Positions 34,091 to 44,492 of a stretch of DNA of 64,000 bases are shown here, piece after piece. Below the pieces are notes generated by a model. That model saw nothing but the letters and a program-made list of their open reading frames with translations, had not been told where the DNA came from and did no database searches. A program made the position numbers and the translations under genes. Where the stretch lies: the NCBI GenBank assembly GCA_037126765.1, contig JBBCBC010000016.1:16542728-16606727 (forward strand). Reading direction: 5' to 3'. Every line of letters starts with the position of its first letter. The stretch's first letter is position 1. The DNA is from Stenogyne calaminthoides (Eukaryota > Streptophyta > Magnoliopsida > Lamiales > Lamiaceae).

Positions 34091-35003
34091 AATGCTTTAA
34101 TGAAAATGCTAACGCACACAATGCAAAGAAAAAGGTGTCCAACTAGTTTGAAAGTTTAAAGCATTATAAAACAACTCTCAAAAACTCATCTTTCCTAATA
34201 AACCATCTCATGGGTAAACCAATAAAGAATAAAGGTTTAGTTTAACTAACTAATTTTTTTACTAACTCTTTACAACTCTCACTTCCAACAATCACACACA
34301 AACATAACAATAGGGTTTGACTTTGGTTGGTTTCTAACTAAAGATATCCTTTTACAATGAAAAACATAAATAGGATATTTCAAATTTAATTTGATTCTAT
34401 TTGAGCTCTTCCAAAGATGGAACACTTGAAAAATTCTTAGGTTTCGAGTGCTTCACAAGAAGATGAATGAGCTCTTAAATTTTAACCTTTCAATGGTGAA
34501 ACGGGTATTTATTGGCAACTTTCATAAAGAAAAATATCCTCTTGGAAAAAAATTGTCGGTTTAGTGATTCAGGGTTTGAAAAGCATTGGTTTGGAAAACA
34601 AGTAAAACTTAATCACTTGTTTTCATGTGAATAATTTGACATAGATATCTTTTATTTATGACATTGGTTCTTTATCGGTGAATAGAGACAAACAAAATGA
34701 TATTTAGACAACCTTAAAAAATTAGTTCTAACCTTTTGTATTAAATCAAATATTGGACAACATTTAATTCAGTAAATGCTCCTAATTTCAAAATGTTCAT
34801 GATATAAAATTTCAACATCATTACCACAATCGAGCTTTCGGGATCTTTACGTTTAAGCTAAAACAAATGTAATGCCTAACCTATGAAACCATAAATCTTT
34901 TGATTGAGCAGATATTTCCAAATTGTTTCAATTTAAATTAACATAATTTCAAGGGTTTTGAGATCTAATCAAAATCTCTCTTTTATATTAAATTCATCTT
35001 CAT
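34091..35003 (-). mobile_element. Degraded Sirevirus LTR, right part
   Basis: After the CACTA and its AAT, ACTAACTCTTTACAACTC, TTGGTTGGTTTCTAACTA and AAATATCCTCTTGG parallel 56780-57160 of the D LTR. GATCTAATCAAAATC...AAATTCATCT near 34965-35000 parallels the LTR start at 58015-58050. The terminal CCCAACA is lost. 34800-34960 also resembles 35885-36015 (see next entry). No internal sequence follows, so a solo LTR remnant is likely. Confidence 0.65.
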
Positions 35004-36179
35004 ATATATCAATTGGAGAAATGATTCTCAACATACAAAATTTTTTTTCTAAGGTTGATATTGAAAATGTCAAAAAAGAGTTTTTCATATCAATAATGAT
35101 TTATATATCTTATGTTGATGTTGATATATATTTCTACTGAGCAATGTTATAGAGAGAGAATATGTGTGAGGGGGAAAAAGAGAAGATGTTGACATGGATG
35201 TGTTAATGTTACATGCAACTTGCAAAGAACTGAGGAGGAACATGATGTTAATCAAACTTCTCGAAGAAGAAATGCTAACAAAAGAATGAACCATCGCCAG
35301 TTCCGCCCACAGCCGTGTCTCCCCCTTAATGTTTAGTGCACGTTTTAGGTTATCGTTTGTAGAAGCAGTGATCTCCTATCCAAGGTTGAAATTGCTGCTT
35401 TTTTAGATGCATAATTTATTTATTGGTTTACTATTTTATATCTAATAGATTGAGAAAATATTTAATCGGAGTTGCCTATATATAGATTTAACTATTGATT
35501 GTCCATCGAAGCCCGAATAATGAAATAGTGGCCTTCAAATTTTCCTTTTGATATTTAAAATTTTATTTTTCACTTGATCCACGAACAATAGTTTGGGTAA
35601 AACGGATAAAACAATCTATCTTTCCTAATATCCTTAAAGACTAATTAAAACATAAATGTTTCAAATTTAAGATATTTATCAAATGAAGATGACTAGCTAA
35701 ATTTTTATATTTTTAAAGAAAATAACATAAAAATTGTCGAATTCATAATGAAAGCATTGTCTTGCAAACTTAGTCTTTCATGTGAATAATTTGATACATA
35801 TCTTATTTATGACACATATCTGAAACTATGATATTTAGAATCAAATGAGCTATTTGATTAAAAATTATATGATTGTTATTTACAAAATGTTAGATATAAA
35901 ATTTCAACATCATTACCACAATCGATTACGTTTAAGTCACAAATGTAATGCACTGAACCATAAATCTTTTGATTGAGCTTCCAAATTGTTTCTTAAATTA
36001 ACATAATTTCAAGTGAACTACAAAATGACCCAACATCTTCTTATCAATTGGAGAAATAATTAACTTGTCTATCATATTTTTTTCACAATATTAAATGCAA
36101 AAAGATTCACAATAATGACAATATTAATTACAGTACAAAATGGGCAGTATAATATTTTTAATATGATATTCATCAACAA
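35004..36179. other. Repeat-derived intergenic DNA
   Basis: Much of 35570-36060 is a shortened, gapped copy of 34140-35010 (shared CATGTGAATAATTTGA, TTCAACATCATTACCACAAT and AAATCTTTTGATTGAGC). 35450-35525 (TTTAACTATTGATT.TCCATCGAAGCCC) resembles the CACTA right subterminal region at 33945-33985, and 35195-35215 resembles 33303-33330. No gene seen. Confidence 0.5.
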
Positions 36180-36240
36180 ATCAGAGTGGCGCAGCGGAAG
36201 CGTGGTGGTCCCATAACCCACTCGAAACCTGGCTCTGATA
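36180..36240 (+). pseudogene. Initiator-Met tRNA pseudogene 1
   Basis: ATCAGAGTGGCGCAGCGGAA ... CCCATAACCCAC ... TCGAAACCTGGCTCTGATA follows the plant cytosolic initiator tRNA-Met with its CAT anticodon. About 11 bases (variable loop and 5' strand of the T stem) are missing, and one G to T change is seen before the anticodon stem CCC. A T stem cannot form, so it is not a working tRNA. Confidence 0.8.
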
Positions 36241-36269
36241 GTTTAGAAGCAAGCTTCCCAAATCCTTTG

Positions 36270-36510
36270 ATATTTTATTTTATTTTTCACTTGATCCACG
36301 AACAATCTTGGGTCGGATCATACGCTTATCCTTGATAACATATGATAGATATCATCAAATGATAGACTACCTATTTTATTTTTTACTCGACCCACAAACA
36401 TTCTTGTGTCGGATCATACACGTATCATTGATAACATATAATAGATATCATCAAATGAGCTATTGATGAAATTATATGATGTTATTTACAAAATGTTTCA
36501 ACTTATTACC
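36270..36510 (+). repeat. Local repeat unit downstream of tRNA pseudogene 1
   Basis: TTTTATTTTTCACTTGATCC...GATAACATATGATAGATATCATCAAATGA occurs twice here. It occurs again at 38222-38360 and twice at 38800-39010, next to the second tRNA copy. Confidence 0.7.
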
Positions 36511-36560
36511 TAATTATGCACATTCCAAATAACCTCTTATATATATATATATAAAAAAAA

Positions 36561-37048
36561 TTACCTTATGGAGCTCAATTGATGATTTGACTTTCCACCT
36601 CAACTTATTACCTAATTAAATAATTTAAATTAATTTTAAAAAAAATCCACCACCCTAAAACCTACCCTAAACCATGATTCATTCGGGCCGGGTGAACCAT
36701 GAAAACTCGGGCAGAGTGAACCATGAACCACTCGGGTTGGGTTTGGATCCGTAATTTAATTTAAATTATTTAATTAGTGCAAAGTGATATTTTTTTCAAA
36801 ATTTAATTTAAATTATTTTAATGAGTAAATTAAATTATGGGGACCCCGACCCGAATGGTTCATGGTTCATGGTTCACTCTAATTTAATTTAAGTGGTTTA
36901 TGGTTCACCCGACCCGAATAGGTCATGGTGTAGGGTTCATGATTTAGATTTTAGGTTGTAGGATTTCTTTTTAAAATTAATTTAAATTATTTAATTAGAT
37001 AATTAGCTGAGGTGGAAAGCTAAATCATCAATTGGGCTCTATAAGGTG
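36561..37048. mobile_element. MITE with long terminal inverted repeats
   Basis: The left arm (from 36563) ACCTTATGGAGCTCAATTGA and the right arm, reversed (ending 37048), ACCTTATAGAGCCCAATTGA, continue as inverted repeats for about 85 bp (TTTCCACCTCA, TAATTAAATAATTTAAATTA). The centre holds a second, inner inverted arrangement of GGGTGAACCATGAA / TTCATGGTTCAC. No coding. The target duplication is not clear because both flanks are AT-rich. Confidence 0.75.
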
Positions 37049-37076
37049 ATCACTCATGGTCTCCATATTAAAACTG

Positions 37077-37077
<1 letters not shown>

Positions 37078-37126
<49 letters not shown>
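37078..37126. repeat. (TA)n microsatellite
   Basis: Uninterrupted TA dinucleotides over about 48 bp. Confidence 0.9.
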
Positions 37127-37127
<1 letters not shown>

Positions 37128-37802
37128 CATATTTTAAATTATAAGCATTAGCCCAGCCCAAAATATATTATTTTCCATCTGATCAAATAGAAGCAACATT
37201 CTTAAATAATTGGCCCATCTGAGAGAGGTGCTATAGGAGAACATTATGTATTTAAATAGATTATAGACTTGCCGCTTGAATAATACGTGTTTAATGTTGT
37301 GACAAATTAATTTGGGTATTTTTTTGACAATTGATTAGATAAAAAAATAAGTTTGAGCTTTTCTTTTAATATATTACATAAGATGCTTAAGTGTTTTGAA
37401 ATTTGGAATTAGTCAATTGCGTGAGCTTTTCTGCCCACTAAAAACAAAATTTACATAATCCAATTTGGACCTTTTTAGATGGGATATATATCGTATGGGC
37501 TTTATTAGTAAAATTATTGTTTTGAAATTGTATTTAAATAAATTAATTCAATTGTTGATTTTTTAAAAATTTATTTAATTGGGTTAATTATGCAAGCTTA
37601 TATAAAAATGGTTAGAGGTTTAATAACACAAACATATGCAATTAATCGTGTTTTATAATGATTTGTTTATTAATATAAAAGTTATTTATTTGATTTGTCT
37701 CGTGTTTTATCTCAGAATTTTAAATGCTTCTCTCAAACTTTTTAATGGAGCAGGTATCAACCATGTGCAAATAAAGAAAAATGACACATATCATTTTTTT
37801 GA

Positions 37803-38020
37803 GTGAATCCATATGCATTCAAGTGCATCGTGAACTCATAGTGCGTTTTATAACCATGCACTTATTATATTAAAAGATACAACTTATTTACACTGAACCA
37901 TGCAACTATATTTCCATATTAGTAGTTGCACAATTTAGTGTAAACAAGTTGCATCTTTCAGTATAACAAGTTGCATGGTTTTAAAATACAATATGAGTGC
38001 ACAGTGCATCTGGATGTGAA
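37803..38020. mobile_element. Foldback MITE-like inverted repeat
   Basis: Two ~95-bp imperfect inverted arms: left AACCATGCACTTATTATATT, AAAGATACAACTT and TTTACACTGAA; right, reversed, AACCATGCAACTTGTTATAC, AAAGATGCAACTT and TTTACACTAAA. They are separated by about 20 bp. No coding capacity. Confidence 0.65.
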
Positions 38021-38130
38021 CAAGACTTAGTCATTTTTATTTTAGAAATGAGATCGTGATAGGGTACAACTTAAATGATCATTAAAATATTAATATGTAT
38101 AAATTTTAACATGTCGAAGCGTTATTTTTT

Positions 38131-38208
38131 AGCCCACTCCACTATTAATACTGGATACACCCCTATGTTAGCCCACTCCACTATTAATACTGGATACACC
38201 CCTGTGTT
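38131..38208 (+). repeat. 39-bp tandem duplication
   Basis: AGCCCACTCCACTATTAATA...CACCCCTATGTT (38131-38169) is repeated with one change at 38170-38208. Confidence 0.9.
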
Positions 38209-38221
38209 AGACTAATATGTT

Positions 38222-38700
38222 CAATATTAATCTTGGGTTGGATCATACACCTTTCATTGATAACATATGATAGATATCATCAAATGAGCTAGATATTATC
38301 AAATGAGGTATTGATGGCATTGTATGATGTTATTTACAAAATGTTAGACTAATATATTCAATATTTATTAGCTACTCTAAGAAACAATATCAAAACTTCT
38401 TGTGGATGTTTCAAAGATTAAAGATAATTTAAATGTAAATTATTGTTCAACAATAAATATAACAAATGTTTATCGTCATATGAAACACTCTTGTAGCAAT
38501 ACTTCTTGAGTGAATGACAAAATAATCTAACATCTTCTTATTACAAGGATAAATAATTAACTCACCTATAAGATTTTCGTTCAATATTAAATACAAGAAG
38601 ATTCCCAATAATGTCAATATCTGGTCAAGTATAAAAAAATGGACAATATAATTCTCCTTATTACTTGTTTTTTGATATTTTAATATGACGTTGATCAATG
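38222..38700 (+). repeat. Second copy of the tRNA-flanking repeat segment
   Basis: TCTTGGGTTGGATCATACAC, GATAACATATGATAGATATC, and further right CAACATCTTCTTAT/AAATAATTAACT parallel 36040-36180 and 36300-36500. It leads into tRNA pseudogene 2. Confidence 0.65.
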
Positions 38701-38701
38701 A

Positions 38702-38757
38702 ATCAGAGTGGCGGGCCCATAACCCACAGGTCCAAGGATCGTAACCTGGCTCTGATA
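38702..38757 (+). pseudogene. Initiator-Met tRNA pseudogene 2
   Basis: ATCAGAGTGGC then GGGCCCATAACCCACAGGTC, AAGGATCGTAACCTGG, CTCTGATA: the initiator tRNA-Met with about 17 bases of the D arm and 5' anticodon stem missing. It keeps the T arm region that copy 1 lost. Non-functional. Confidence 0.8.
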
Positions 38758-39959
38758 GTTTTAAAAGCAAACATAAAAAAAATCACTTTTAATTTATTTT
38801 ATTTTTCACATAACCAAAGGTTGATCCACAAAAAATCTTAGGTAAGATCATACCATATTCATTGACAACATATGATAGATATTTTTATTTTATTTTTCAA
38901 TCGATTCACATACAATCTTGGGTTAGATCGTATCGTTATCATTGAAAAAATATGATATATATTACCAAATGAATTATTGATGACATTATATGTTGTTTTA
39001 CAAAATGCTAGAGTATTCTGCTCTAAGCAGCAATATCAAAAGTTCTTGTGAATGTTTCACCTATTTAAACATATCTAAAATGTAAATTATTATTCAACAA
39101 CAAATAAATGAAGTTTTAGTATTGAACAAACAATACAATTTCATAGTTTATTATATTTCACAATTCCTCTAATATTCTCCCATGAAAAAAAGAACATGCT
39201 TGAAAGAGATGGAACAACATGACTAAATGAGTACGCATTGACACTGAAAAATAATTTGCACGATACCATCTTTGACATTTAGCCTTTTTGCATCCATTTC
39301 CAAGACCCTCAATTAAGTCCACCAACTATTAATGTTTGACCCAAAATTTGGCCCAACAATAATTTGTTCTCCAATTTCGGCTCATAATATTAGCCCACTT
39401 CTGATAAACCCACGACACAATTGCTTTTTTGTTGTTGTTTGCTTATGACATAATAGATTAAGCCTATTTTCAGTTTAATTCAACAACTCAGAAAGATGCC
39501 CCCTCAACAACAAAAAATTTGGCCCATCAACAAATTGATTATTCAATCTACCCATTTCGCCGTTTTCCAACAAGTTATTTGCATTGGCCTAACATCCCAC
39601 CCCACTACAAAATTGTCCCGCCACTTTCTCAATAGAACCATGTCGTCGTTCACGAATCTAAGGCCAAACGTCTTTTTATTTTTATTTTATTGATAAAAGG
39701 TAAATATTATCGATCAAAATACGAATTAATAAATTAATTAATAAATCTCTATAATACAAGATAATTAAATAAAATCTTCTGTCTCTAATACCACTTGTAA
39801 GAAAATAAGGAAAAATTCGAATTGTAAAATCAATTTTTACTGTTCAAATAACTATTATAAAGAATACCAAGTATAATGCGTGTGTAAGAAAATTAAAATC
39901 ACACCTATTTAAATGTCGACACATAAAAATTATGTGTTAATTAAATTTATTATTTATTA
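38758..39959. other. Repeat segment then AT-rich intergenic DNA
   Basis: 38800-39010 holds two more of the TTTTATTTTTCA...GATAACATATGATAGATAT units. 39010-39130 resembles 38360-38460 (AGCAATATCAAAAGTTCTTG). From 39130 to 39959 I see no gene or repeat beyond AT-rich sequence. Confidence 0.5.
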
Positions 39960-40225
39960 AAAATTTAAATAAAGTCAATTCTTAAAATAAGTTAATATAT
40001 AATTGACCCATTAAATTAATTAGGCTTCAAAATAAATTAATATAATAAATCATGACTTCTAAAATTAAATAAATTTTTAAATAAAGTCAATTCTTAAAAT
40101 AAGTTAATATATAATTGACCCATTAAATTAATTAGGCTCTCAAGTTAAATTATACGCCTAATAAATCATAGACTTCTAAAATTCGATAAATCAAGTTGGC
40201 CTTTAAAGTCCAATAAAAGTTCGAT
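39960..40225 (+). repeat. ~113-bp tandem duplication merging into 28-bp units
   Basis: TTTAAATAAAGTCAATTCTT...CATTAAATTAATTAGGCT is present at about 39963-40027 and 40077-40136. The sequence to the right (GACTTCTAAAATTCGATAAATC, GGCCTTTAAAGTCCAATAAA) belongs to the 28-bp minisatellite seen again at 41266. Confidence 0.75.
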
Positions 40226-40712
40226 TATATATACCCTCAACATTAGTGTATAAGCCCACCGAATAATATATTTATTGGGAATCTCATACTACCATTATCA
40301 TTTAAATTTAAAATATTAAAATATTAAATCTAGTTTTGACCACCAGGGCCTAGATTGCCGCCTACCTTCACCGCCATCTGTTGCAACTGCCCGCCGTCAT
40401 CATTTTTCTTTCTTATTTTTTTTACCTTTATTCCAACACTACTTTAATTTTATCTGCTTGATCGAAAAATATAAAAAATTATTATTTTCCCACCATAATA
40501 AATAACCAAACACTTAGATCTGGAGTTTCGAACCATATTACACTTGAAAAGTAAAAAGAGAAGAAAACACAATTGCAAGAGATGGGGCAATGTTCCATTT
40601 TCAACCAATTGAATAATTAGTTTATAGGGAGCCATAATGTTTCCGACAACCCATATGGTGGTGGGAGCTGGTGAAAGATAGGAAAAGATGTGGAGTGGGT
40701 TGGGGGTATAGA

Positions 40713-40960
40713 CAAGGGCGGATCCAGGATCAAAATGTAGGACGAGCTGAAAGCTTGAAAAATATTATACTTATATTTTGTAAAATATTAGCAAAGATTG
40801 AGGTAGCTTAGTGGTGAACTATAGCTAACATTTGTTGAAAGGTCACATGTTTGACTCCTATTAAGGTATGTTATATAATTTTTTTTATAATGATAATTTT
40901 TTTCCCAAAAATCAAGGTGGGGACTCAGCCCGGCCCAACCCTCAAAGGAATCCGCCCTTG
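40713..40960. mobile_element. hAT-like MITE (248 bp) with internal pol III-like boxes
   Basis: Terminal inverted repeats CAAGGGCGGATCC and (reversed) CAAGGGCGGATTCC. Flanked by 8-bp direct repeats GGTATAGA (40705-40712) and GGTACAGA (40961-40968), one mismatch, matching the 8-bp target duplication of the hAT superfamily. Inside, TAGCTTAGTGGT and GGTCACATGTTTGACTCC resemble tRNA A and B boxes. No coding. Confidence 0.75.
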
Positions 40961-40968
40961 GGTACAGA

Positions 40969-41130
40969 GGTGGTGGGCGGGTGTGTGAGAAATGGGAGGG
41001 GGGACATGGGGGAGAGAGAGGGATGGATGGGCGGCCGAGGCGTGAAAGGGGGCGGCGATCATGGCATTGGAGGTTGCAAGGGCAGTGGTAGGGCTGCCGA
41101 TTGAATAAAAAGGGGGAATGAGGGAGCATC
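40969..41130 (+). other. G-rich purine stretch
   Basis: GGGCGGGTGTGTGAGAAATG, GGAGGGGGGACATGGGGGAG and GGATGGATGGGCGG give several runs of three or more G on the + strand, a possible G-quadruplex region. The 78-codon Gly-rich frame here is compositional. Confidence 0.5.
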
Positions 41131-41265
41131 TGAAGAAAAGTAAGAAGGAGGAGAAAAGATTTAGGACTTTTACTAAAAAGGGTATTATAGGTATTTAATA
41201 ATTTGTGTGGGTGTATCTACAAATGTCGGGAGTATATACAAACGGACCTTCCAATAAATTATAAT

Positions 41266-41490
41266 TGGGCCTTTAAAGTCTGATAAATTAAGTTGGGCCT
41301 CTAGAAGTCCAATAAATCTAATATGATCTCTAGAGTACAATAAACCAAATTGGGTCTCTAAAGTTCGGTTAATTAAATTGAGCCTCTAAAATTAAATAAA
41401 ATAAATTGGGCCTCTAAAGTTCAATAAATCAAGTTAGGTCTCTGAAGTCCAACAAATCAAAATGGGCTTCAAAGTTCAATAAATTAAGTC
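41266..41490 (+). repeat. 28-bp minisatellite, about eight units
   Basis: GGGCCTCTAAAGTTCAATAA-type units start near 41267, 41295, 41325, 41352, 41380, 41408, 41436 and 41464. Adjacent units show about 70-85% identity by eye. No spacers, so not CRISPR-like. Confidence 0.85.
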
Positions 41491-41777
41491 AAGTTCATCC
41501 CAGATCTTTGAAGCCCATCAATTTTTTTCTAGAAAATTTCAAATATTTGGAGCCCGTCACATCAAGTCTGTCAAGTATAGGACAAAGACATATTCTGCAC
41601 CTATAAATAGGGATTTCATTCCTCTCACTTGACATGCACTAATATTGAATACACAAAATTTTGTATGTTCACGCGATTCAAAGTAATTCTTCAAGTTTTC
41701 AAGCAAGTTCTTCGTGGAACTCAATACTTGCTTGTCTTTTTAATGCCTAGAATGTATATCAAGCTAACTCACTTGAA

Positions 41778-42372
41778 TATAGTCACCAAACTTCTATTAT
41801 ATTTATTATTGCCATATATATTTTTATAAATCCTAATTTTGGAGATAATAATATAAGGATATCTCTAAAATTTATGATTATCTTTTCCTTGGTCTCATGA
41901 TTTGGGCATCTTTTTCTTACTCCCTAAGTCAATGACCTCTTACAAATAGGAGTCAAAATAGAGGTTTAGTAGTTAGATGGAATAAGTCACAAACGATTCC
42001 ATCAACTCGCTATTATCAAACTGTAGATCAAATCCTTGGTCGGATGGAATTAGTCACGAACGACACCATCAACTCCCTACAATCAAATTGTAGGTAAAAT
42101 CCTTAGTTAGATGGAATAAGTCATAAACGACTCCATCATCTCTCTACTATCAAATTGTGGGTCAAATTTTGAGTCAGATGAAATAAGTCGCAAACAACTC
42201 CATCAACTCCCTACCCCGGTATCACCAAATTGTAGTAAATTTAGAATAAGTCGTAGAAACCACAGTATCATGTTTTTGGAGAGAGGAATCAATAGATCAA
42301 CAAGAGTTGTAACCCAAAGATTCTTAATGAAAATATGTTTAACTTATGTTCTCGCCTTTTCACTGTTTACGA
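41778..42372 (+). mobile_element. TRIM-like element, left LTR
   Basis: Parallels 42541-43017 (shared AATCCTAATTTTGGAGATAA, GATGGAATAAG, CAACTCCCTA, AGATCAAC.AGA.TTGTAACC and TTCTTAATGAAA). The left border is approximate (about 41778). It contains four 67-bp tandem units against two in the right copy. Confidence 0.65.
41974..42240 (+). repeat. 67-bp tandem repeats in TRIM-like LTR
   Basis: GATGGAATAAGTCACAAACG-type unit starts at about 41976, 42043, 42110 and 42177. Two units of the same repeat occur in the right LTR (about 42738 and 42805). Confidence 0.85.
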
Positions 42373-42540
42373 ATTGGCACGCCCGGTGGGACATTTTTTG
42401 CTCTCTTCTCCTCCCTTTTAATGATCCATGTTCGTAGAATTTCATCGGGGCATGTCAAATCACCTTTTGAGTTCTACATAAAAAATTTGAGACCAAGTTG
42501 CAATTGCCATTTGTCTCTACAATAGTTCTCGAGGGGTATT
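42373..42540 (+). mobile_element. TRIM-like interior with primer-binding site and polypurine tract
   Basis: TTGGCACGCCCGGTGGGAC (42374-42392) directly follows the left LTR and resembles the primer-binding site region of plant Tat/Ogre-type Gypsy elements. TCGAGGGGTATT (42529-42540) abuts the TGTAGACA start of the right LTR and is a plausible polypurine tract. The interior is only about 168 bp with no coding, typical of terminal-repeat retrotransposons in miniature. Confidence 0.6.
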
Positions 42541-43017
42541 TGTAGACAATGAAATCTATTAAATTTATTAGTGTCATATATTTATGTAAATCCTAATTTT
42601 GGAGATAATAATATAAAAATATATCCAAGATTTAATATTATGTTTTCTTTATTCTCAGATTTGGTATATATTTTTCTTGCTCTCTAAATGATTGATCTCT
42701 TATAAATAGAAGACTCAAAATAGAGTTTTAATAGTACGATGGAATAAGCCACAAACGACTCCATCAACTCCCTAATACCAAATTGTATGTTTAAATCCTG
42801 AGTTTGATGGAATAAGTGGATAGGAGATCCTCATAGTAGGCTAGATCAACATCTCCCTTAACACCCTACTACCGAATTGTATGTCAAATCCGAAACAATA
42901 TCACAAATTAAATTCATATATTTAGTGGAATCAAGAGATCAACGAGAATTGTAACCCACAAATTCTTAATGAAATTATGTTTACCTTATTTTCTCGCCTT
43001 CTATCTATTTATTTGCA
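42541..43017 (+). mobile_element. TRIM-like element, right LTR (477 bp)
   Basis: TGTAGACAATGAAATC ... TATTTATTTGCA, TG...CA ends. About 80% similar by eye to the left LTR after allowing for the different number of 67-bp units. Confidence 0.65.
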
Positions 43018-43639
43018 GGTGTTAATTTTTTTTTGGTTTACAGCATGTTGAACATGAATAATTAATTAAGCATAAGATATGTATGATTAGATTACACTTA
43101 AAGTGTGCTTTAACAAAGAATCTATATATTTTAGCTTCAAAACTTCCTCAAAACTCTACTACAAAAATTTTATTATGTAACTTCTATGTGTATAGGCACG
43201 ACCAAAATTTAGTAAATATATATAAAAATTAATAAAAGAGTAATATGAAATCACAATCTCATAGTATGAGGCGGTCTCATGTATGAGATAAATTTTCACT
43301 TTAATATATAGATCTCATTTTGCATTAAAATATGATTGCAGTAGCGTTTTAAGCCCACGAGTATGTGATGAAAACCCATCTCGTCTCTTAAAAAATTTGT
43401 CTTTTCCATAAATATTTGATTAGAAGGTATCTTAAGATCTACAAATCTCATAATCTCCTATATTTATTTAGTTTTTATAATATATCAAATAAATTAATAT
43501 ATCCTCCTTCCCGTTTTATTTTTCCTTTAAAAATATTTCACACGAATTAAGAAAGTCATTAAATAATAATAATAAATATATATTTAATGTGTCATTTTTA
43601 CATTTTCATTTATTTATATGGTCATTTAATGATTGATGA
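43018..43639. other. AT-rich intergenic, no gene recognised
   Basis: Only a short GAGGCGGTCTCATGTATGAG motif near 43269, similar to the inverted segments near 27420 and 27500, stands out. It is probably MITE debris. Confidence 0.6.
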
Positions 43640-44200
43640 TTTTTTTTTTGTTTGAAAAATATTATTAAAGAAAAAAGAGCACCACGGATGCTCCAAGGTT
43701 ACACAAGTACAATGGAACTTTATAGACAAGCGCATGAGAGGCTACTTCCAACAAATTTCTAGGTTTTCTCATCCAATCATCAAGGGACTTACAAGTATTA
43801 TTTTGATTCTTAGCCTTAACCAAATAAGAAGAACAAAATTTAAAGAAGGTATCTTGCTCATCAATTCTAAGGCCTCCAAAGGTGATTGAATTTCGTAGAG
43901 ACCAAATATTCCAAATAACAATGTGCCATATAAGGGACCATTCAGATTTCCTTTTAGCATTCTTCATGCTGCAATGAGCATTGAAGTGTTCAATAATGTT
44001 CCAATGAGAAGGAGCTTGTAAGTCAAACCAAGAGTAGATTTTGACCCATGTATCCTTAAGAATTTAGACAATCTAGGAAGAGATGGTACCCTAAAGAAAT
44101 TCGGGTTGAATGCTCCTCTTTTGTAAAAGTTAAGGATTGTTGGGATTCTATCTTGTACTAGTTTCCATGAGAAAGTTGCAACTTTGAGGGGAACCAAATT
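43640..44200 (-). pseudogene. 5'-truncated LINE: zf-RVT region and C-terminus
   Basis: Minus frames read VPLKVATFSWKLVQDRIPT (zf-RVT start), then after frameshifts SEWSLIWHIVIWNIWSLRNS (WxxxxWxIWxxRN motif), ending near LYLCNLGASVVLFF. A run of A (minus sense) at 43641-43650 follows, as expected for the LINE poly(A) tail. 5' truncation at about 44200 fits incomplete target-primed reverse transcription. No clear target duplication found. Confidence 0.75.
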
Positions 44201-44492
44201 GCTCTAAATACAGCCTACAGTTCCATGTTTATAAATATTTATTACTGAAATAATATTACAACTATCAAATGAATAATGACTTTGTATACATTACATACCT
44301 TGATCGCTAGCTAGAAAATTACCTGTGATATTTTTAAATATTAAGTGAAAGTACATGTTAAATTTGAAGAGAGAAAAAAATATGTGCTAAAATTGATGAA
44401 AAATCAAAAGTATGTGCTAGATTTAATTATTTAGCCTAAAAATAAATACTTTTAAAGCACTTTTTAGGGTATGTTTGTTTCGAGATTTAGGT
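44201..44492. other. AT-rich sequence, nothing recognised
   Basis: No open frame or repeat of note. Confidence 0.6.

Noticed and set aside
36180..36240. Functional initiator-Met tRNA gene
   Set aside because: The T stem 5' strand and variable loop are missing; cannot fold as a tRNA unless the gap is an assembly error.
40868..41104. 78-codon Gly-rich ORF
   Set aside because: Crosses the MITE end and the G-rich stretch; no independent support.
41266..41490. Regular 28-bp repeat considered as a CRISPR array
   Set aside because: Units are contiguous and degenerate with no unique spacers, and the context is a plant nuclear genome.
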